The position numbers were made by a program, and so were the translations under genes. Shown here piece by piece: positions 1-8,726 of a stretch of 64,000 nucleotides of DNA. Each line of letters starts with the position of its first letter. The first letter of the stretch is position 1. Source of the stretch: Janibacter melonis (lineage in GTDB: Bacteria; Actinomycetota; Actinomycetes; Actinomycetales; Dermatophilaceae). The stretch spans positions 387,333 through 451,332 of the forward strand of contig NZ_JAJBZM010000003.1 of the NCBI RefSeq assembly GCF_020567375.1. The letters are read 5' to 3'. The notes beneath the pieces are model-generated. The model saw only the letters and a list, made by a program, of their open reading frames with translations, was not told the DNA's origin and searched no databases.

Positions 1-75
1 GCCGCCCCCCGCCGCCTGCCCCCGCCCCCCCCGGCCGCGGGGCGCGCCCCCCCCTTTCAGGCCCCCCCCCCTCTC
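1..75. other. Homopolymeric C-rich window edge, no gene
   Basis: This stretch consists almost only of C runs broken by short G-containing pieces, with no codon structure on either strand. A poor 6-bp hairpin (85-90 with 98-103) follows, just beyond the stop codon of the M23 peptidase gene, and might be a weak terminator. The C runs look more like an error-prone sequencing or assembly edge than biology, but that is inference. Confidence 0.5.
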
Positions 76-105
76 TCATGCCCACGACCCCGTGGACGGG
101 TCGGA

Positions 106-1020
106 TCAGTAGGTCAGACCCTTGGCGGCCAGCCAGGAGCGCGGCGCGACGGGCTCGCCACCGCCCGGGTGGATCTCGAGGTGCAGGTGGGGCCCGGTCG
201 AGCGGCCCGAGTTGCCGGACAGGCCGACCTGCTCGCCCGCGGAGACCTTCTGGCCCACGGTGACCTGGAGGCTGCTCATGTGGCCGTAGCGCGAGATCGT
301 GCCGTCGCTGTAGCGGATGTCGACCATCGTGCCGTAGCCGCTCTGCTGCCCGGCGAAGACGACCTCGCCGTTGCTCATCGCGCGCAGCGGGGTGCCGATC
401 GGCACGCCGAAGTCGTCACCAGCGTGCATCCGACCCCAGCGGGGGCCGAAGCCGGAGGTGAAGACGGGGTTGGTCAGCGGCAGGACCCAGGCGCCGTCGG
501 CCACGGCGGGGGTGCCCGCGGCGTCGACCGTGACGTCCTCGGTGGAGACGCCGAGCTCCTTGGCCGCGGCCTTCTTCTCTGCGGCACGCTGCTTCGCGGC
601 CTCGCGCTTCTGCGCGGCCAGCTCCTTGCGCTTCTTGTCGCGGGCGACGCGCTGGCGCTCCTGCGCCCGCCCCTGGCCCTCGGCCACGGACTGGCTGCTC
701 TCCTGGCGTCGCTGCGCCAGGTCGGTGTAGCCGGCGACGGTCTGGGCGACCTCGCCCTTCGAGCGCTCGGCGAGCGCCGGGTCGGCGAGCGCCTCGCTGT
801 GCTGGGCAGCCGGGGCCGTGAAGGCGCTGACGGCCGTGCCCGAGGCGAGCGCGGTGCTCTGGGCTGCGGTCGCCCCGCCGGCGGTCACGACGAGCGTCGC
901 GGCAGCGGCGGTGGGCAGGGCGTATCCGGCACCGAAGGCCTTGGGGAGCCGACGACGGCCGGTGGTGGCGCGTCGCTCGGCGCGGGTGGGCGTGCGGTGG
1001 CGCCCGGAATAGCTTGACAT
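106..1020 (-). CDS. M23 family metallopeptidase (secreted or membrane-anchored murein endopeptidase)
   Basis: 304 aa. A basic, twin-arginine-containing N-terminus is followed by one hydrophobic segment (about 33-55), then an Ala/Lys/Arg/Gln-rich coiled coil (about 84-155) and a C-terminal LytM/M23 domain (about 178-300). The zinc site is intact: H199 and D203 in HAGDD, H247, and H278/H280 in the PHLHLEIH motif. Family members are zinc endopeptidases that cut peptide cross-links in peptidoglycan, or act as LytM activators when metal ligands are lost; the ligands here are kept, so an active enzyme is likely. The start has a GAGGA ribosome-binding site 8 nt upstream, and a promoter lies at 1061-1088. 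The coiled coil resembles EnvC/NlpC-type envelope enzymes acting at division, but the precise role is unknown. Confidence 0.9.
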   Translation of the reverse strand: MSSYSGRHRTPTRAERRATTGRRRLPKAFGAGYALPTAAAATLVVTAGGATAAQSTALASGTAVSAFTAPAAQHSEALADPALAERSKGEVAQTVAGYTDLAQRRQESSQSVAEGQGRAQERQRVARDKKRKELAAQKREAAKQRAAEKKAAAKELGVSTEDVTVDAAGTPAVADGAWVLPLTNPVFTSGFGPRWGRMHAGDDFGVPIGTPLRAMSNGEVVFAGQQSGYGTMVDIRYSDGTISRYGHMSSLQVTVGQKVSAGEQVGLSGNSGRSTGPHLHLEIHPGGGEPVAPRSWLAAKGLTY

Positions 1021-1060
1021 CGAGAAAGTCCTCGCAGGGGGTCGCGGACAAATCTCGGCG

Positions 1061-1088
1061 AGCCTAGCGTGACCACTTCGTTACACAA
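1061..1088 (-). promoter_or_regulatory. Promoter of the M23 peptidase gene
   Basis: On the minus strand TTGTGT (1088-1083) and TAGGCT (1066-1061) are separated by 16 bp, fitting a housekeeping sigma promoter. The predicted transcript starts about 35 nt before the ATG at 1020. The short leader leaves no room for the c-di-AMP riboswitch often found before actinobacterial cell-wall hydrolase genes. Confidence 0.55.
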
Positions 1089-1163
1089 AACTCGGGCTGT
1101 GGACAGCGGCTCGCCCGAGTCCGCGAGGGCCCGTGCGAGTGGCGATATGCGGTTGTCGAGGCG

Positions 1164-2075
1164 CTAGGCCGGGGTGATCGAGGTCACTGACGCGGTGGGC
1201 GCTCCGTCGTTGTCGAGCTGGGTCAGGGTCGTGGAGATCCGGTGGGCCACGCTGGGCAGGATCGGCAGGGACAGGTGGCCGACGCCGGTGAGGGGGACGT
1301 CGGTCACCGCGAGGTCGGGGTGTCGCAGCTGGGCGTGGTGGGCCGGGAGCACGGCCTCGTCGGTGTCAGACCAGAAGCACACGAAGCGCGTCGTGCACCC
1401 CGGGACCGGTCGGTCGAGCTCCTCGAAGAGGGGGCTGCCCGGCCGCAGCTGGCGGGCGATCCGCAGCGGGAGCAGGCGGGCCATGTGCGTGCCCTGGTGG
1501 GGGGAGCCGAGGGTGACGACCGTGTGCACTCGGTCGTCACCACCGAGACGGGTCACGTAGTAGCGCGCGATCAGCCCACCGAGGCTGTGCGCGACGACGT
1601 GGATCCGCTCGTACCCGGTCTCCTCGCAGATCTGCTCGATCTCCGCGGCCAGCTGTGCCGCGGCGGTGCGCACGTCGGACGTGCGCACCGAGTAGTTCAT
1701 CGAGTAGACCCGGCTGAAGCCGCGCCGCTGCAGACCCCGTCGCAGCAGCGCGAAGATCGAGTGGTTGTCGACCATCCCGTGGATGAGGAGGATCGGCGTG
1801 CCGCTCTCGGCCACACCGGAGACGACCATGCCGCGCTGGAGCGGGGTGAGGTGCTCCATGCGGTAGCGATGACCGGCTCCGCCCCGCCGCGGCGCGAGCG
1901 CCCCGAGCGGGTAGACCGCGAGATGGCTCAGCCCCCACATCGCCTCGACCATCGACCCCAGGACGGCGTGCGGGCTGGCCAGGGCGCGGGCACGCTCGAC
2001 GACGTACGGCCCGAGATCCCCGGATGTCGGCGGGGTGCTCGGCTCGTGCGTGACGAGGCGTGGCTGCGGCTCCAT
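1164..2075 (-). CDS. Alpha/beta-hydrolase fold lipase/esterase
   Basis: 303 aa from ATG 2075; the frame stays open further upstream but that part reads as promoter and non-coding sequence. Residues 94-275 form an alpha/beta-hydrolase core: oxyanion loop near HGM (99-101), nucleophile S164 in the AHSLGG elbow, a probable acid at D237 or D239 in SDTDE, and H267 in GVGHL. The VVAHSLGGLIARYY elbow and LGSPHQG segment are typical of triacylglycerol lipase/LipA-like and PGAP1-like esterases. No signal peptide is evident, so it is probably cytoplasmic or loosely membrane-associated. A TACTGT -10 box (2091-2086) lies 10 nt before the ATG, giving a nearly leaderless transcript. The substrate cannot be read from sequence. 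Confidence 0.85.
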   Translation of the reverse strand: MEPQPRLVTHEPSTPPTSGDLGPYVVERARALASPHAVLGSMVEAMWGLSHLAVYPLGALAPRRGGAGHRYRMEHLTPLQRGMVVSGVAESGTPILLIHGMVDNHSIFALLRRGLQRRGFSRVYSMNYSVRTSDVRTAAAQLAAEIEQICEETGYERIHVVAHSLGGLIARYYVTRLGGDDRVHTVVTLGSPHQGTHMARLLPLRIARQLRPGSPLFEELDRPVPGCTTRFVCFWSDTDEAVLPAHHAQLRHPDLAVTDVPLTGVGHLSLPILPSVAHRISTTLTQLDNDGAPTASVTSITPA

Positions 2076-2316
2076 GACGAGATCGACAGTAACCGTCTGA
2101 CCTGCCCCGATGGCCTTGTGTGTCGAGGGTTTTCGTGCGTCCTCGTGCGGTCGGGCCGACGACGGGGGTGGGCGCCCCCTTCGCCGGGGCCTGCGTCCCA
2201 CCCGCAGGACCGGGCGTGCCCGGGTGACGGCGGGAGGTCTAGGCTCCGGGACTACACCCGTGGGGCATGTGCGACAGCCATGCCCCTGTGCCCGAGAAAG
2301 AGGACGGATAACGCTC

Positions 2317-3498
2317 GTGGATCTCTTCGAGTACCAAGCACGTGACGTGTTCGAGAAGCACGGTGTCCCGGTCCTGGCCGGCGCCGTGGCCACCACCCCG
2401 GCGGAGGCCCTGGCCGCGGCCGAGCAGATCGGCGCCCGCAGCGGCGGCGTCACCGTGGTCAAGGCCCAGGTCAAGACCGGTGGCCGAGGCAAGGCCGGTG
2501 GCGTCAAGGTCGCCAAGACCGCGCAGGAGGCCGAGGTCCACGCGCAGGCGATCCTCGGGATGGACATCAAGGGCCACACCGTGAAGAAGGTGATGATCGC
2601 CCAGGGCGCGAAGATCGCCGAGGAGTACTACTTCTCGATCCTGCTCGACCGCGCGAACCGCCGCTACCTCGCCATGTGCTCTGTCGAGGGCGGCATGGAG
2701 ATCGAGCAGCTCGCCGAGGAGCGCCCCGAGGCGCTGGCGAAGATCGCCGTCGACCCCAACGTCGGCATCGACGACGCGAAGGCCACCGAGATCGTGCAGG
2801 CCGCCGGCTTCGACGCCGAGACGGCCCCCAAGGTCGCCGAGGTCCTCAAGTCGCTGTGGACCGTCTACCGCGAGGAGGACGCGACCCTCGTCGAGGTCAA
2901 CCCCCTCGTCAAGGACGAGGACGGCAACATCGTCGCCCTCGACGGCAAGGTGACCCTCGACGGCAACGCCGACTTCCGCCAGCCCGGCCACGCCGAGCTC
3001 GAGGACAAGGACGCCGCCGACCCGCTCGAGGCCAAGGCCGCGGCGATGGGTCTCAACTACGTCAAGCTCGACGGCAACGTCGGCATCATCGGCAACGGCG
3101 CGGGCCTGGTCATGTCGACCCTCGACGTCGTCGCCTACGCCGGGGAGGACCACACCGGCGGCGCGAGCAAGCCGGCCAACTTCCTCGACATCGGCGGCGG
3201 CGCCTCCGCGGAGGTCATGGCCAACGGCCTCGACGTCATCCTCGGCGACGAGCAGGTCAAGTCCGTCTTCGTCAACGTCTTCGGCGGCATCACCGCGTGC
3301 GACGCGGTCGCCAACGGCATCGTCGGCGCGCTGAAGACCCTCGGCGACTCGGCGACCAAGCCGCTCGTCGTGCGTCTGGACGGCAACAACGTCGTCGAGG
3401 GTCGGCAGATCCTCGCCGACTTCGACCACCCCCTCGTGACCATCGAAGAGACCATGGACGGCGCGGCCCGCAAGGCCGCCGAGCTGGCCGCCAAGTAA
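2317..3498 (+). CDS. sucC: Succinyl-CoA synthetase (ADP-forming) beta subunit
   Basis: 393 aa. GTG 2317 is chosen because the protein then begins [16 protein letters not shown], the conserved SucC N-terminus, with an AGAGGA-like ribosome-binding site 2299-2304; upstream codons in the same frame are not conserved-looking. The N-terminal ATP-grasp domain (about 1-235) carries [15 protein letters not shown], and the C-terminal CoA-ligase domain carries [11 protein letters not shown] and GGGAS. Together with SucD it converts succinyl-CoA to succinate with substrate-level phosphorylation in the TCA cycle. sucD follows after 16 bp, so the two are co-transcribed; a possible -10 (TAGGCT, about 2237) lies 80 nt upstream. 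Confidence 0.97.
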   Translation: MDLFEYQARDVFEKHGVPVLAGAVATTPAEALAAAEQIGARSGGVTVVKAQVKTGGRGKAGGVKVAKTAQEAEVHAQAILGMDIKGHTVKKVMIAQGAKIAEEYYFSILLDRANRRYLAMCSVEGGMEIEQLAEERPEALAKIAVDPNVGIDDAKATEIVQAAGFDAETAPKVAEVLKSLWTVYREEDATLVEVNPLVKDEDGNIVALDGKVTLDGNADFRQPGHAELEDKDAADPLEAKAAAMGLNYVKLDGNVGIIGNGAGLVMSTLDVVAYAGEDHTGGASKPANFLDIGGGASAEVMANGLDVILGDEQVKSVFVNVFGGITACDAVANGIVGALKTLGDSATKPLVVRLDGNNVVEGRQILADFDHPLVTIEETMDGAARKAAELAAK

Positions 3499-3514
3499 GG
3501 ACGAAGAGACTCAA

Positions 3515-4405
3515 ATGGCAATCTTCCTCACCGCTGACTCCAAGGTCGTCGTCCAGGGCATGACCGGCTCCGAGGGCATGAAGCACACGACGCGCATGCT
3601 CGCCTCCGGCACGAACGTCGTCGGCGGCGTCAACCCGCGCAAGGCCGGCCAGACCGTCGACTTCCCCGAGGGCAAGCAGGTCCCCGTCTTCGGCTCCGTC
3701 GCCGAGGCGATGGAGGCCACCGGCGCCGACGTCACCGTCGTCTTCGTGCCCCCGGCCTTCGCCAAGTCCGCCGTCGTCGAGGCGATCGACGCCGGCATCG
3801 GCCTGGCCGTCGTCATCACCGAGGGCATCGCGGTCAAGGACTCCGCGGAGTTCTACAACTACAGCCTCGGCAAGGGCACCCGGATCATCGGCCCGAACTG
3901 CCCCGGCCTGATCAGCCCCGGTCAGTCCAACGCCGGCATCATCCCGGCCGACATCGCCGGCCCGGGCCGCATCGGCCTGGTCTCGAAGTCGGGCACGCTG
4001 ACCTACCAGATGATGTACGAGCTCAAGGAGTTCGGCTTCTCCTCGGCGGTCGGCATCGGCGGCGACCCGGTCATCGGGACGACGCACATCGACTGCCTCG
4101 AGGCCTTCGAGGCCGACCCCGACACCGACGCGATCGTCATGATCGGCGAGATCGGCGGCGACGCCGAGGAGCGTGCCGCGGCCTACATCGCCGAGCACGT
4201 CACCAAGCCGGTCGTCGGCTACGTCGCGGGCTTCACCGCTCCCGAGGGCAAGACGATGGGCCACGCCGGCGCCATCGTCTCGGGCTCCTCGGGCACGGCC
4301 GCCGCGAAGAAGGAGGCCCTCGAGGCCGCCGGGGTCAAGGTCGGCAAGACGCCGTCCGAGACCGCGGCCCTCATGCGCGAGATCATGGCCCAGATCAGCG
4401 CCTGA
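3515..4405 (+). CDS. sucD: Succinyl-CoA synthetase alpha subunit
   Basis: 296 aa, full length. Rossmann CoA-binding domain at the N-terminus ([17 protein letters not shown]) and a ligase domain carrying the phosphohistidine loop; the catalytic histidine is H250 in [10 protein letters not shown]. It forms the alpha half of the ADP/GDP-dependent succinate-CoA ligase with SucC. The gene starts at ATG 3515 with a GGACGAAGAG region upstream, directly follows sucC, and is closed by a strong hairpin terminator at 4426-4459, which defines a two-gene operon. Confidence 0.97.
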   Translation: MAIFLTADSKVVVQGMTGSEGMKHTTRMLASGTNVVGGVNPRKAGQTVDFPEGKQVPVFGSVAEAMEATGADVTVVFVPPAFAKSAVVEAIDAGIGLAVVITEGIAVKDSAEFYNYSLGKGTRIIGPNCPGLISPGQSNAGIIPADIAGPGRIGLVSKSGTLTYQMMYELKEFGFSSAVGIGGDPVIGTTHIDCLEAFEADPDTDAIVMIGEIGGDAEERAAAYIAEHVTKPVVGYVAGFTAPEGKTMGHAGAIVSGSSGTAAAKKEALEAAGVKVGKTPSETAALMREIMAQISA

Positions 4406-4425
4406 CCTCCCGCACCACCTCTGCC

Positions 4426-4459
4426 GAAGGGGGACCGCCCGCCAGGGCGGTCCCCCTTC
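4426..4459 (+). terminator. Terminator of sucCD
   Basis: A perfect 15-bp inverted repeat (4426-4440 and 4445-4459) with a 4-nt loop lies 21 nt after the sucD stop. It has no U tract, as usual for very GC-rich actinobacteria. Its outer arms are GAAGGGGG/CCCCCTTC, the same motif found in the terminator at 45004-45052. Confidence 0.85.
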
Positions 4460-4470
4460 GTCGTGCGCGC

Positions 4471-4795
4471 GGGCACCTCGACCAGCGAAGGGGGGCCTTT
4501 GGTGGTCGAGGTGCGAAGGCCGCCAGGCCTGAGCCTCGAGGCCACGTGCGGTGGTCTCGAGGCTCCTGCGTCGCACCTCGACCGGCGAAGGGGTGGTCTC
4601 GACGCTCCTTCGTCGCACCTTGACCGACGAGGGGGGCTTTGGTGGTCGAGGTGCGAAGGCCGCCAGGCCTGAGCCTCGAGGCCACGAGGGGTGGTCTCGA
4701 GGCTCCTTCGTCGCACCTCGACCAGCGACGGGCTCCTGCGTCGCACCTCGACCAGCGACGGGCTCCCTGCGTCGCACCTCGACCAGCAACGGGGG
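4471..4795. repeat. Cluster of dispersed palindromic intergenic repeats
   Basis: Two exact 49-bp copies occur at 4498-4546 and 4638-4686 (beginning TTTGGTGGTCGAGGTGCG and ending GAGGCCACG). They alternate with five or six partly degenerate units built around CGTCGCACCTCGACC (for example near 4569, 4612, 4709, 4738, 4769). The two unit types carry complementary cores (GGTCGAGGTGCG and CGCACCTCGACC), so the array can fold into nested hairpins. One more diverged copy lies at 39043-39093. There is no conserved spacer, no cas gene and no credible ORF. It looks like a REP/BIME-type element of the genome. Confidence 0.8.
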
Positions 4796-4880
4796 CCGCT
4801 CGTCGGATGGGGTCGAGCAGGGTGATCCATCTTTCAACGGCAGATTTCGCGTCTGCGTGGCGCGAGCGGGCGAGAGGCCC

Positions 4881-4939
4881 TAGTGTTGCTCTCACCAGCG
4901 CCGACCCGGTCGACACCCCCCTGCTCCCGGGTCGGCGCT
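4881..4939 (+). promoter_or_regulatory. Putative promoter and leader hairpin before the DUF6350 gene
   Basis: A -10-like TAGTGT (4881-4886) in the context GCCCTAGTGTTGC is followed at 4897-4909 and 4927-4939 by a perfect 13-bp inverted repeat with a 17-nt loop. A start about 7 nt after the -10 would place the hairpin at the very 5' end of a roughly 150-nt leader. The same GCCCTAGTGT(T/G)GC string occurs at 20396-20408 before the sugar-transferase gene. The hairpin could be an mRNA stabiliser or attenuator; no known riboswitch consensus fits. 4796-4880 and 4940-5043 show no other feature. Confidence 0.45.
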
Positions 4940-5043
4940 GCCTCATGTCCGGGCCGGGTCTCGTGCCGCCCGGCGAGAAACCTTCGCCGTGTTTCGCCGC
5001 GCCCGGCGTTGCCTCCACGGTGCGACGCGCGCCGTGACCGACG

Positions 5044-6255
5044 ATGTGGGCGATGACCGTCATCGACCGCATCCGCTCGGCCACCGCCGACGAGACGGGC
5101 GACCAGCGCCCCGAGCTCGCCGCGCTCGGTCGTGGTGCCCTGACGGCCGCCGCGACCTGGGTCGTCGTCACCGCTCTCGTCCTCACGGCGGTGCTGCTCT
5201 CGGGCGGCGGCGCTCCCGTCGGCAGCACCATCGGTGCCGGCTCCGCCGTGTGGCTCGCCCTCGGCGGCGCCCGCCTCGGCCTGGGCACCGCGACGATCGC
5301 CCTCGTGCCCCTCCTCGCGCTCGCCCTGCTCGTCTGGGCCGCCCGGGCCGGAGCCCGCCGGGCGCTGCGGGAGGTGGAGGGGTCCCCCTTCGCCCCCGAG
5401 CTCACCTGGCGCGAGCGGGTCGTGCAGCCCCGGACGCGCGTGGCCGTCGCCTGGCTGGCCGGCTACGCCCTCGCCGCGCTCGCGGCGTGGGGCGCGAGCC
5501 TGGCCGGCCCCTTCGACGTGCGACTGCTCTCGCTGCTCCTGCCCGTCCTGCTCGTGCCGCTCCTCGGTCTCGTCCTCGGCGACGACGAGGTCGGCGCGGG
5601 GCTGCTCGGGGTGCTCCCGGTCGCGCTGCGCCGCGCCGTCGTGCCCGGTCTGCACACGGCCGGCGCGCTCGTGCTCGCCGGTTCTCTCCTCGTCGTCGTC
5701 ATGGTCGTCGTGCACCTCAGCCGGGTGCTCCACGTGCACTCCGAGCTCGACGCCGGGGTGGCCGGGGGAGCGCTCCTCGCCGCCCTCCAGGTCCTCGCGC
5801 TGCCGAACATCGGTCTGTGGGGGCTCGGCTGGCTCGCCGGACCCGGCTTCTCCGTCTCGCTCGGCGCTGAGACGACGTGGGCCGAGTCGCAGACCGCGCT
5901 GCTGCCGATGGTGCCGGTCCTCGCCGCTCACCCCGAGCCCGGCGCACTGCCGTGGGTCGCGCGGCTCTCGGTGCTCGTCCCCGTCCTCCTCGGCGCCTGG
6001 CTCGCCCGTCAGTCGCTCGCCCGGATCTCCCGGCTGTCGCGGACCGTGGACAAGGCCGCCGTCGTCGGCTGCGCCGTCGTCGTCGCGGCCGTCGCGGTCG
6101 CGCTGCTCGACGCCGTCGCCGGTGGCTCGCTCGGCTCCGAGCGCCTCGCCCGCATCGGGGTGCCGGCGCCGCGCCTGGCCCTGGCGCTCGTCGTCGACCT
6201 CGGCATCGGGGCGGCGCTCGTCCTCGCCCACGACTGGTGGCGGCTGCGCCGCTGA
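5044..6255 (+). CDS. DUF6350 family polytopic membrane protein
   Basis: 403 aa with about 9-10 hydrophobic segments and short loops, ending in a basic WWRLRR tail. The conserved block GPGFSVSLGAETTWAESQTALLPMVPVLAAHP (about 262-293) is typical of the actinobacterial DUF6350 family, which usually sits between sucCD and purN/purH as it does here. Function is not established; mycobacterial membrane proteins in this neighbourhood have been linked to cell division, which is only a hint. Two in-frame ATGs compete (5044 and 5053) and neither has a good ribosome-binding site. A 25-bp tandem duplication spans its stop codon (6239-6288). Confidence 0.85.
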   Translation: MWAMTVIDRIRSATADETGDQRPELAALGRGALTAAATWVVVTALVLTAVLLSGGGAPVGSTIGAGSAVWLALGGARLGLGTATIALVPLLALALLVWAARAGARRALREVEGSPFAPELTWRERVVQPRTRVAVAWLAGYALAALAAWGASLAGPFDVRLLSLLLPVLLVPLLGLVLGDDEVGAGLLGVLPVALRRAVVPGLHTAGALVLAGSLLVVVMVVVHLSRVLHVHSELDAGVAGGALLAALQVLALPNIGLWGLGWLAGPGFSVSLGAETTWAESQTALLPMVPVLAAHPEPGALPWVARLSVLVPVLLGAWLARQSLARISRLSRTVDKAAVVGCAVVVAAVAVALLDAVAGGSLGSERLARIGVPAPRLALALVVDLGIGAALVLAHDWWRLRR

Positions 6256-6288
6256 GACGGCACGGCGGCTGCGCCGCTGAGACGGCGT
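6239..6288 (+). repeat. 25-bp tandem duplication across the DUF6350 stop codon
   Basis: Unit 6239-6263 is repeated at 6264-6288 with only the last two bases changed (AC to GT). The first copy encodes the C-terminal RLRR and TGA; the second is non-coding and lies just upstream of the purN promoter. It looks like a recent slippage duplication with little effect on either gene. Confidence 0.85.
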
Positions 6289-6312
6289 GAAGGGCGCGCA
6301 TGCCGGCCCCGC

Positions 6313-6318
6313 TAGGTT
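6313..6318 (+). promoter_or_regulatory. Leaderless promoter (-10) of purN
   Basis: TAGGTT lies 6 nt before GTG 6325, so transcription should start at or within a base of the start codon. No Shine-Dalgarno sequence is present. This is one of many such arrangements in the window. Confidence 0.6.
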
Positions 6319-6324
6319 GGTCAG

Positions 6325-6930
6325 GTGCGTCTCGTCGTCCTCGTCTCCGGCTCCGGCACCACCCTGCAGGCCCTCCTCGACGCCTGCGCCGACCCCGCCT
6401 ACGGCGCGCAGGTCGTCGCCGTCGGGTCCGACCGCCCCGACGTCGAGGGGCTGCGCCGCGCCGAGCGCGCGGGCGTGCCCACCTTCGTGCTGAGGGTCGG
6501 TGACCACGCCGACCGGGGGGAGTGGGACCGCGCCCTCACCCAGGCCGTGCAGGAGCACGACCCCGACCTCGTCGTCACCGCGGGCTTCATGAAGATCCTC
6601 GGCCCGACCTTCGTCGAGCACTTCGCCCACCGGGTCGTCAACACCCACCCCGCGCTGCTGCCGAGCTACCCGGGTGCCCACGGCGTCCGTGACGCCCTGG
6701 CGGGCGGTGCGCGCGTCACCGGCGCGACCTGCCACCTCGTCGACGGCGGCGTGGACACCGGTCCGATCCTCGAGCAGGTCGCCGTGCGGGTCGAGGAGGG
6801 CGACGACGAGGCCTCGCTGCACGAGCGGATCAAGCTCGTCGAGCGCGAGATGCTCGTCGCGACGCTCGCCCGCGCCATCACCGAGGGCTACGTCGTCGAC
6901 GGCCGCTCGGTTCGGTGGGGCGCGCGCTGA
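6325..6930 (+). CDS. purN: Phosphoribosylglycinamide formyltransferase
   Basis: 201 aa, the normal length of GART. It transfers a formyl group from 10-formyl-THF to GAR in step 3 of de novo purine synthesis, in the cytoplasm. The GSGTTLQ phosphate loop (9-15) and all three catalytic residues are present: N106 and H108 in NTHPALLPSYPG, and D144 in GGVDTGP. The start is GTG 6325 with a TAGGTT box 6 nt before it, consistent with a leaderless message. purH, a later enzyme of the same pathway, lies 140 bp downstream behind its own promoter and riboswitch. Confidence 0.97.
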   Translation: MRLVVLVSGSGTTLQALLDACADPAYGAQVVAVGSDRPDVEGLRRAERAGVPTFVLRVGDHADRGEWDRALTQAVQEHDPDLVVTAGFMKILGPTFVEHFAHRVVNTHPALLPSYPGAHGVRDALAGGARVTGATCHLVDGGVDTGPILEQVAVRVEEGDDEASLHERIKLVEREMLVATLARAITEGYVVDGRSVRWGAR

Positions 6931-6934
6931 GCGA

Positions 6935-7012
6935 TACCCTGGCCGGACACGACTGGCGCAGGTGGGTCACCACCGGGGAGTGACGTCGGGGTGCATCGCC
7001 CGCCTGGGTGCG
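6935..7012 (+). promoter_or_regulatory. Promoter and ZTP (pfl) riboswitch of purH
   Basis: A -10 box TACCCT (6935-6940) is followed, from about 6947, by the conserved halves of the ZTP/ZMP riboswitch. The first half contains CGACTGGCG, a GGTGGGTCACCACC stem and GGGGAG (about 6950-6980). The second contains the hallmark GCCCGCCTGGGTGC (about 6998-7011). The aptamer therefore begins at the transcript 5' end and lies 59 nt before the purH ATG. ZTP riboswitches sense ZTP/ZMP, the purH substrate that accumulates under folate stress, and raise expression of purine and one-carbon genes. The expression platform is not obvious; control of ribosome access (GAGGAG 7059-7064) or of termination are both possible. 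Confidence 0.85.
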
Positions 7013-7070
7013 CCTCCTGCTGACAGGGACACCTGACAGGACCACCGACGTCGACCGCGAGGAGCACGCC

Positions 7071-8726
7071 ATGCCCGAGTCCACCACCGCCACGCCCGAG
7101 GTCCCCTTCGACCAGGCCGCGCAGGACCGCCGCCCGGTCCGCCGCGCCCTCGTCTCCGTCTACGACAAGGACGGCCTCGAAGAGCTCGTCGCCGGTCTCG
7201 TGGCCGCGGGTGTCGAGCTCGTCTCCACCGGCGGCTCCGCCGCGACCATCGAGCGCCTCGGGCTGCCCGTGACGCAGGTCGAGGCGCTCACCGGCTTCCC
7301 GGAGTGCCTCGACGGCCGCGTGAAGACCCTGCACCCGCGGGTGCACGCCGGCATCCTCGCCGACACCCGCCTGCCGGAGCACCAGGCCCAGCTCGAGGAG
7401 CTGGACATCGCCCCCTTCGACCTCGTCGTCGTCAACCTCTACCCCTTCGCCGACACCGTCGCGTCCGGGGCCGGCGTCCAGGACTGCATCGAGAAGATCG
7501 ACATCGGCGGGCCGACGATGGTGCGCGCCGCCGCGAAGAACCACGCGAGCGTCGCCGTCGTCACCGACCCGACGAGCTATGCCGAGGTCCTGCGCACGGT
7601 CGCCGAGGGCGGCTTCACCCTCGAGCAGCGTCAGCGGCTGGCCGCTGACGCCTTCGTCCACACGGCGACCTACGACGTCGCCGTCGCGTCGTGGATGGGC
7701 TCGGTCGTCACCGACAGCAGCGAGGGCACCGGCTTCCCGTCGTGGCTCGGCGCGACGTGGCGCCGCTCCGACGTCCTGCGCTACGGCGAGAACCCGCACC
7801 AGGCCGCCGCGATCTACCGCATCGAAGGGGGAGCGGCCCCGGCGCTCGCCCAGGCCGAGCAGCTCCACGGCAAGGCGATGTCGTACAACAACTTCGTCGA
7901 CGCGGACGCGGCCGTGCGCGCCGCCTACGACCACGGCGACCAGCCGACGGTCGCCGTCATCAAGCACGCGAACCCCTGCGGCATCGCCGTCGGCGAGGAC
8001 ATCGCCGACGCCCACCGCAAGGCCCACGAGTGCGACCCCGTGAGCGCCTTCGGCGGCATCATCGCGACGAACCGTCCGGTGAGCGCCGAGATGGCCCGCA
8101 CCGTCGCCGACATCTTCACCGAGGTCGTCCTCGCCCCGGCCTTCGAGGACGAGGCGCTCGAGATCCTCACGGCGAAGAAGAACATCCGCCTGCTCACCTG
8201 CCCGCCGCCGCGCACCGGCGGCGTCGAGGTGCGCCCGATCGGCGGCGGCCTGCTCGTGCAGCAGCGCGACGCGATTGACGCGGTGCTCGAGCCGGCCGAG
8301 GGCGACCGTCCGACCCAGGGCCACGGCGACGACCCCTCGCGGTGGACCCTCGTGTCCGGCGAGCCCGCCGACGACGCCACCCTGGCCGACCTGCACTTCG
8401 CGTGGCGCTCCGTGCGCGCGGTGAAGTCCAACGCGATCCTCCTCGCCCGCGGCGGCGCGTCCGTCGGTATCGGGATGGGCCAGGTCAACCGTGTCGACTC
8501 CTGCCACCTCGCCGTGGACCGCGCGGGCGAGCAGCGCGCCTCCGGCGCTGTCGCCGCCTCCGACGCCTTCTTCCCCTTCGCCGACGGGCTCCAGGTCCTC
8601 CTCGACGCCGGCGTGCGGGCTGTCGTCGCCCCCGGCGGGTCGATGCGCGACCCCGAGGTCGTCGAGGCCGCCCAGGCCGCCGGCGTGACGATGTACTTCA
8701 CCGGGACCCGGCACTTTGCCCACTGA
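7071..8726 (+). CDS. purH: Bifunctional AICAR formyltransferase / IMP cyclohydrolase
   Basis: 551 aa from ATG 7071, preferred over upstream in-frame codons because GAGGAG sits 6 nt before it and the upstream codons lie inside the riboswitch. The N-terminal MGS-like IMP cyclohydrolase domain spans about 23-165; the AICAR transformylase domain carries the KHANPCG motif with catalytic K298 and H299. It performs the last two steps of IMP synthesis. Regulation by the ZTP riboswitch at 6947-7012 fits, because its substrate AICAR (ZMP) is the ligand. Confidence 0.97.
   Translation: MPESTTATPEVPFDQAAQDRRPVRRALVSVYDKDGLEELVAGLVAAGVELVSTGGSAATIERLGLPVTQVEALTGFPECLDGRVKTLHPRVHAGILADTRLPEHQAQLEELDIAPFDLVVVNLYPFADTVASGAGVQDCIEKIDIGGPTMVRAAAKNHASVAVVTDPTSYAEVLRTVAEGGFTLEQRQRLAADAFVHTATYDVAVASWMGSVVTDSSEGTGFPSWLGATWRRSDVLRYGENPHQAAAIYRIEGGAAPALAQAEQLHGKAMSYNNFVDADAAVRAAYDHGDQPTVAVIKHANPCGIAVGEDIADAHRKAHECDPVSAFGGIIATNRPVSAEMARTVADIFTEVVLAPAFEDEALEILTAKKNIRLLTCPPPRTGGVEVRPIGGGLLVQQRDAIDAVLEPAEGDRPTQGHGDDPSRWTLVSGEPADDATLADLHFAWRSVRAVKSNAILLARGGASVGIGMGQVNRVDSCHLAVDRAGEQRASGAVAASDAFFPFADGLQVLLDAGVRAVVAPGGSMRDPEVVEAAQAAGVTMYFTGTRHFAH

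Noticed and set aside
1021-1160. c-di-AMP (ydaO) riboswitch before the M23 gene
   Set aside because: The promoter at 1061-1088 leaves a leader of about 35 nt, far too short, and no conserved ydaO blocks are present.
4471-4795. CRISPR array
   Set aside because: Repeat units vary in length and sequence, there are no regular unique spacers and no cas genes; the cores are palindromic and dispersed.
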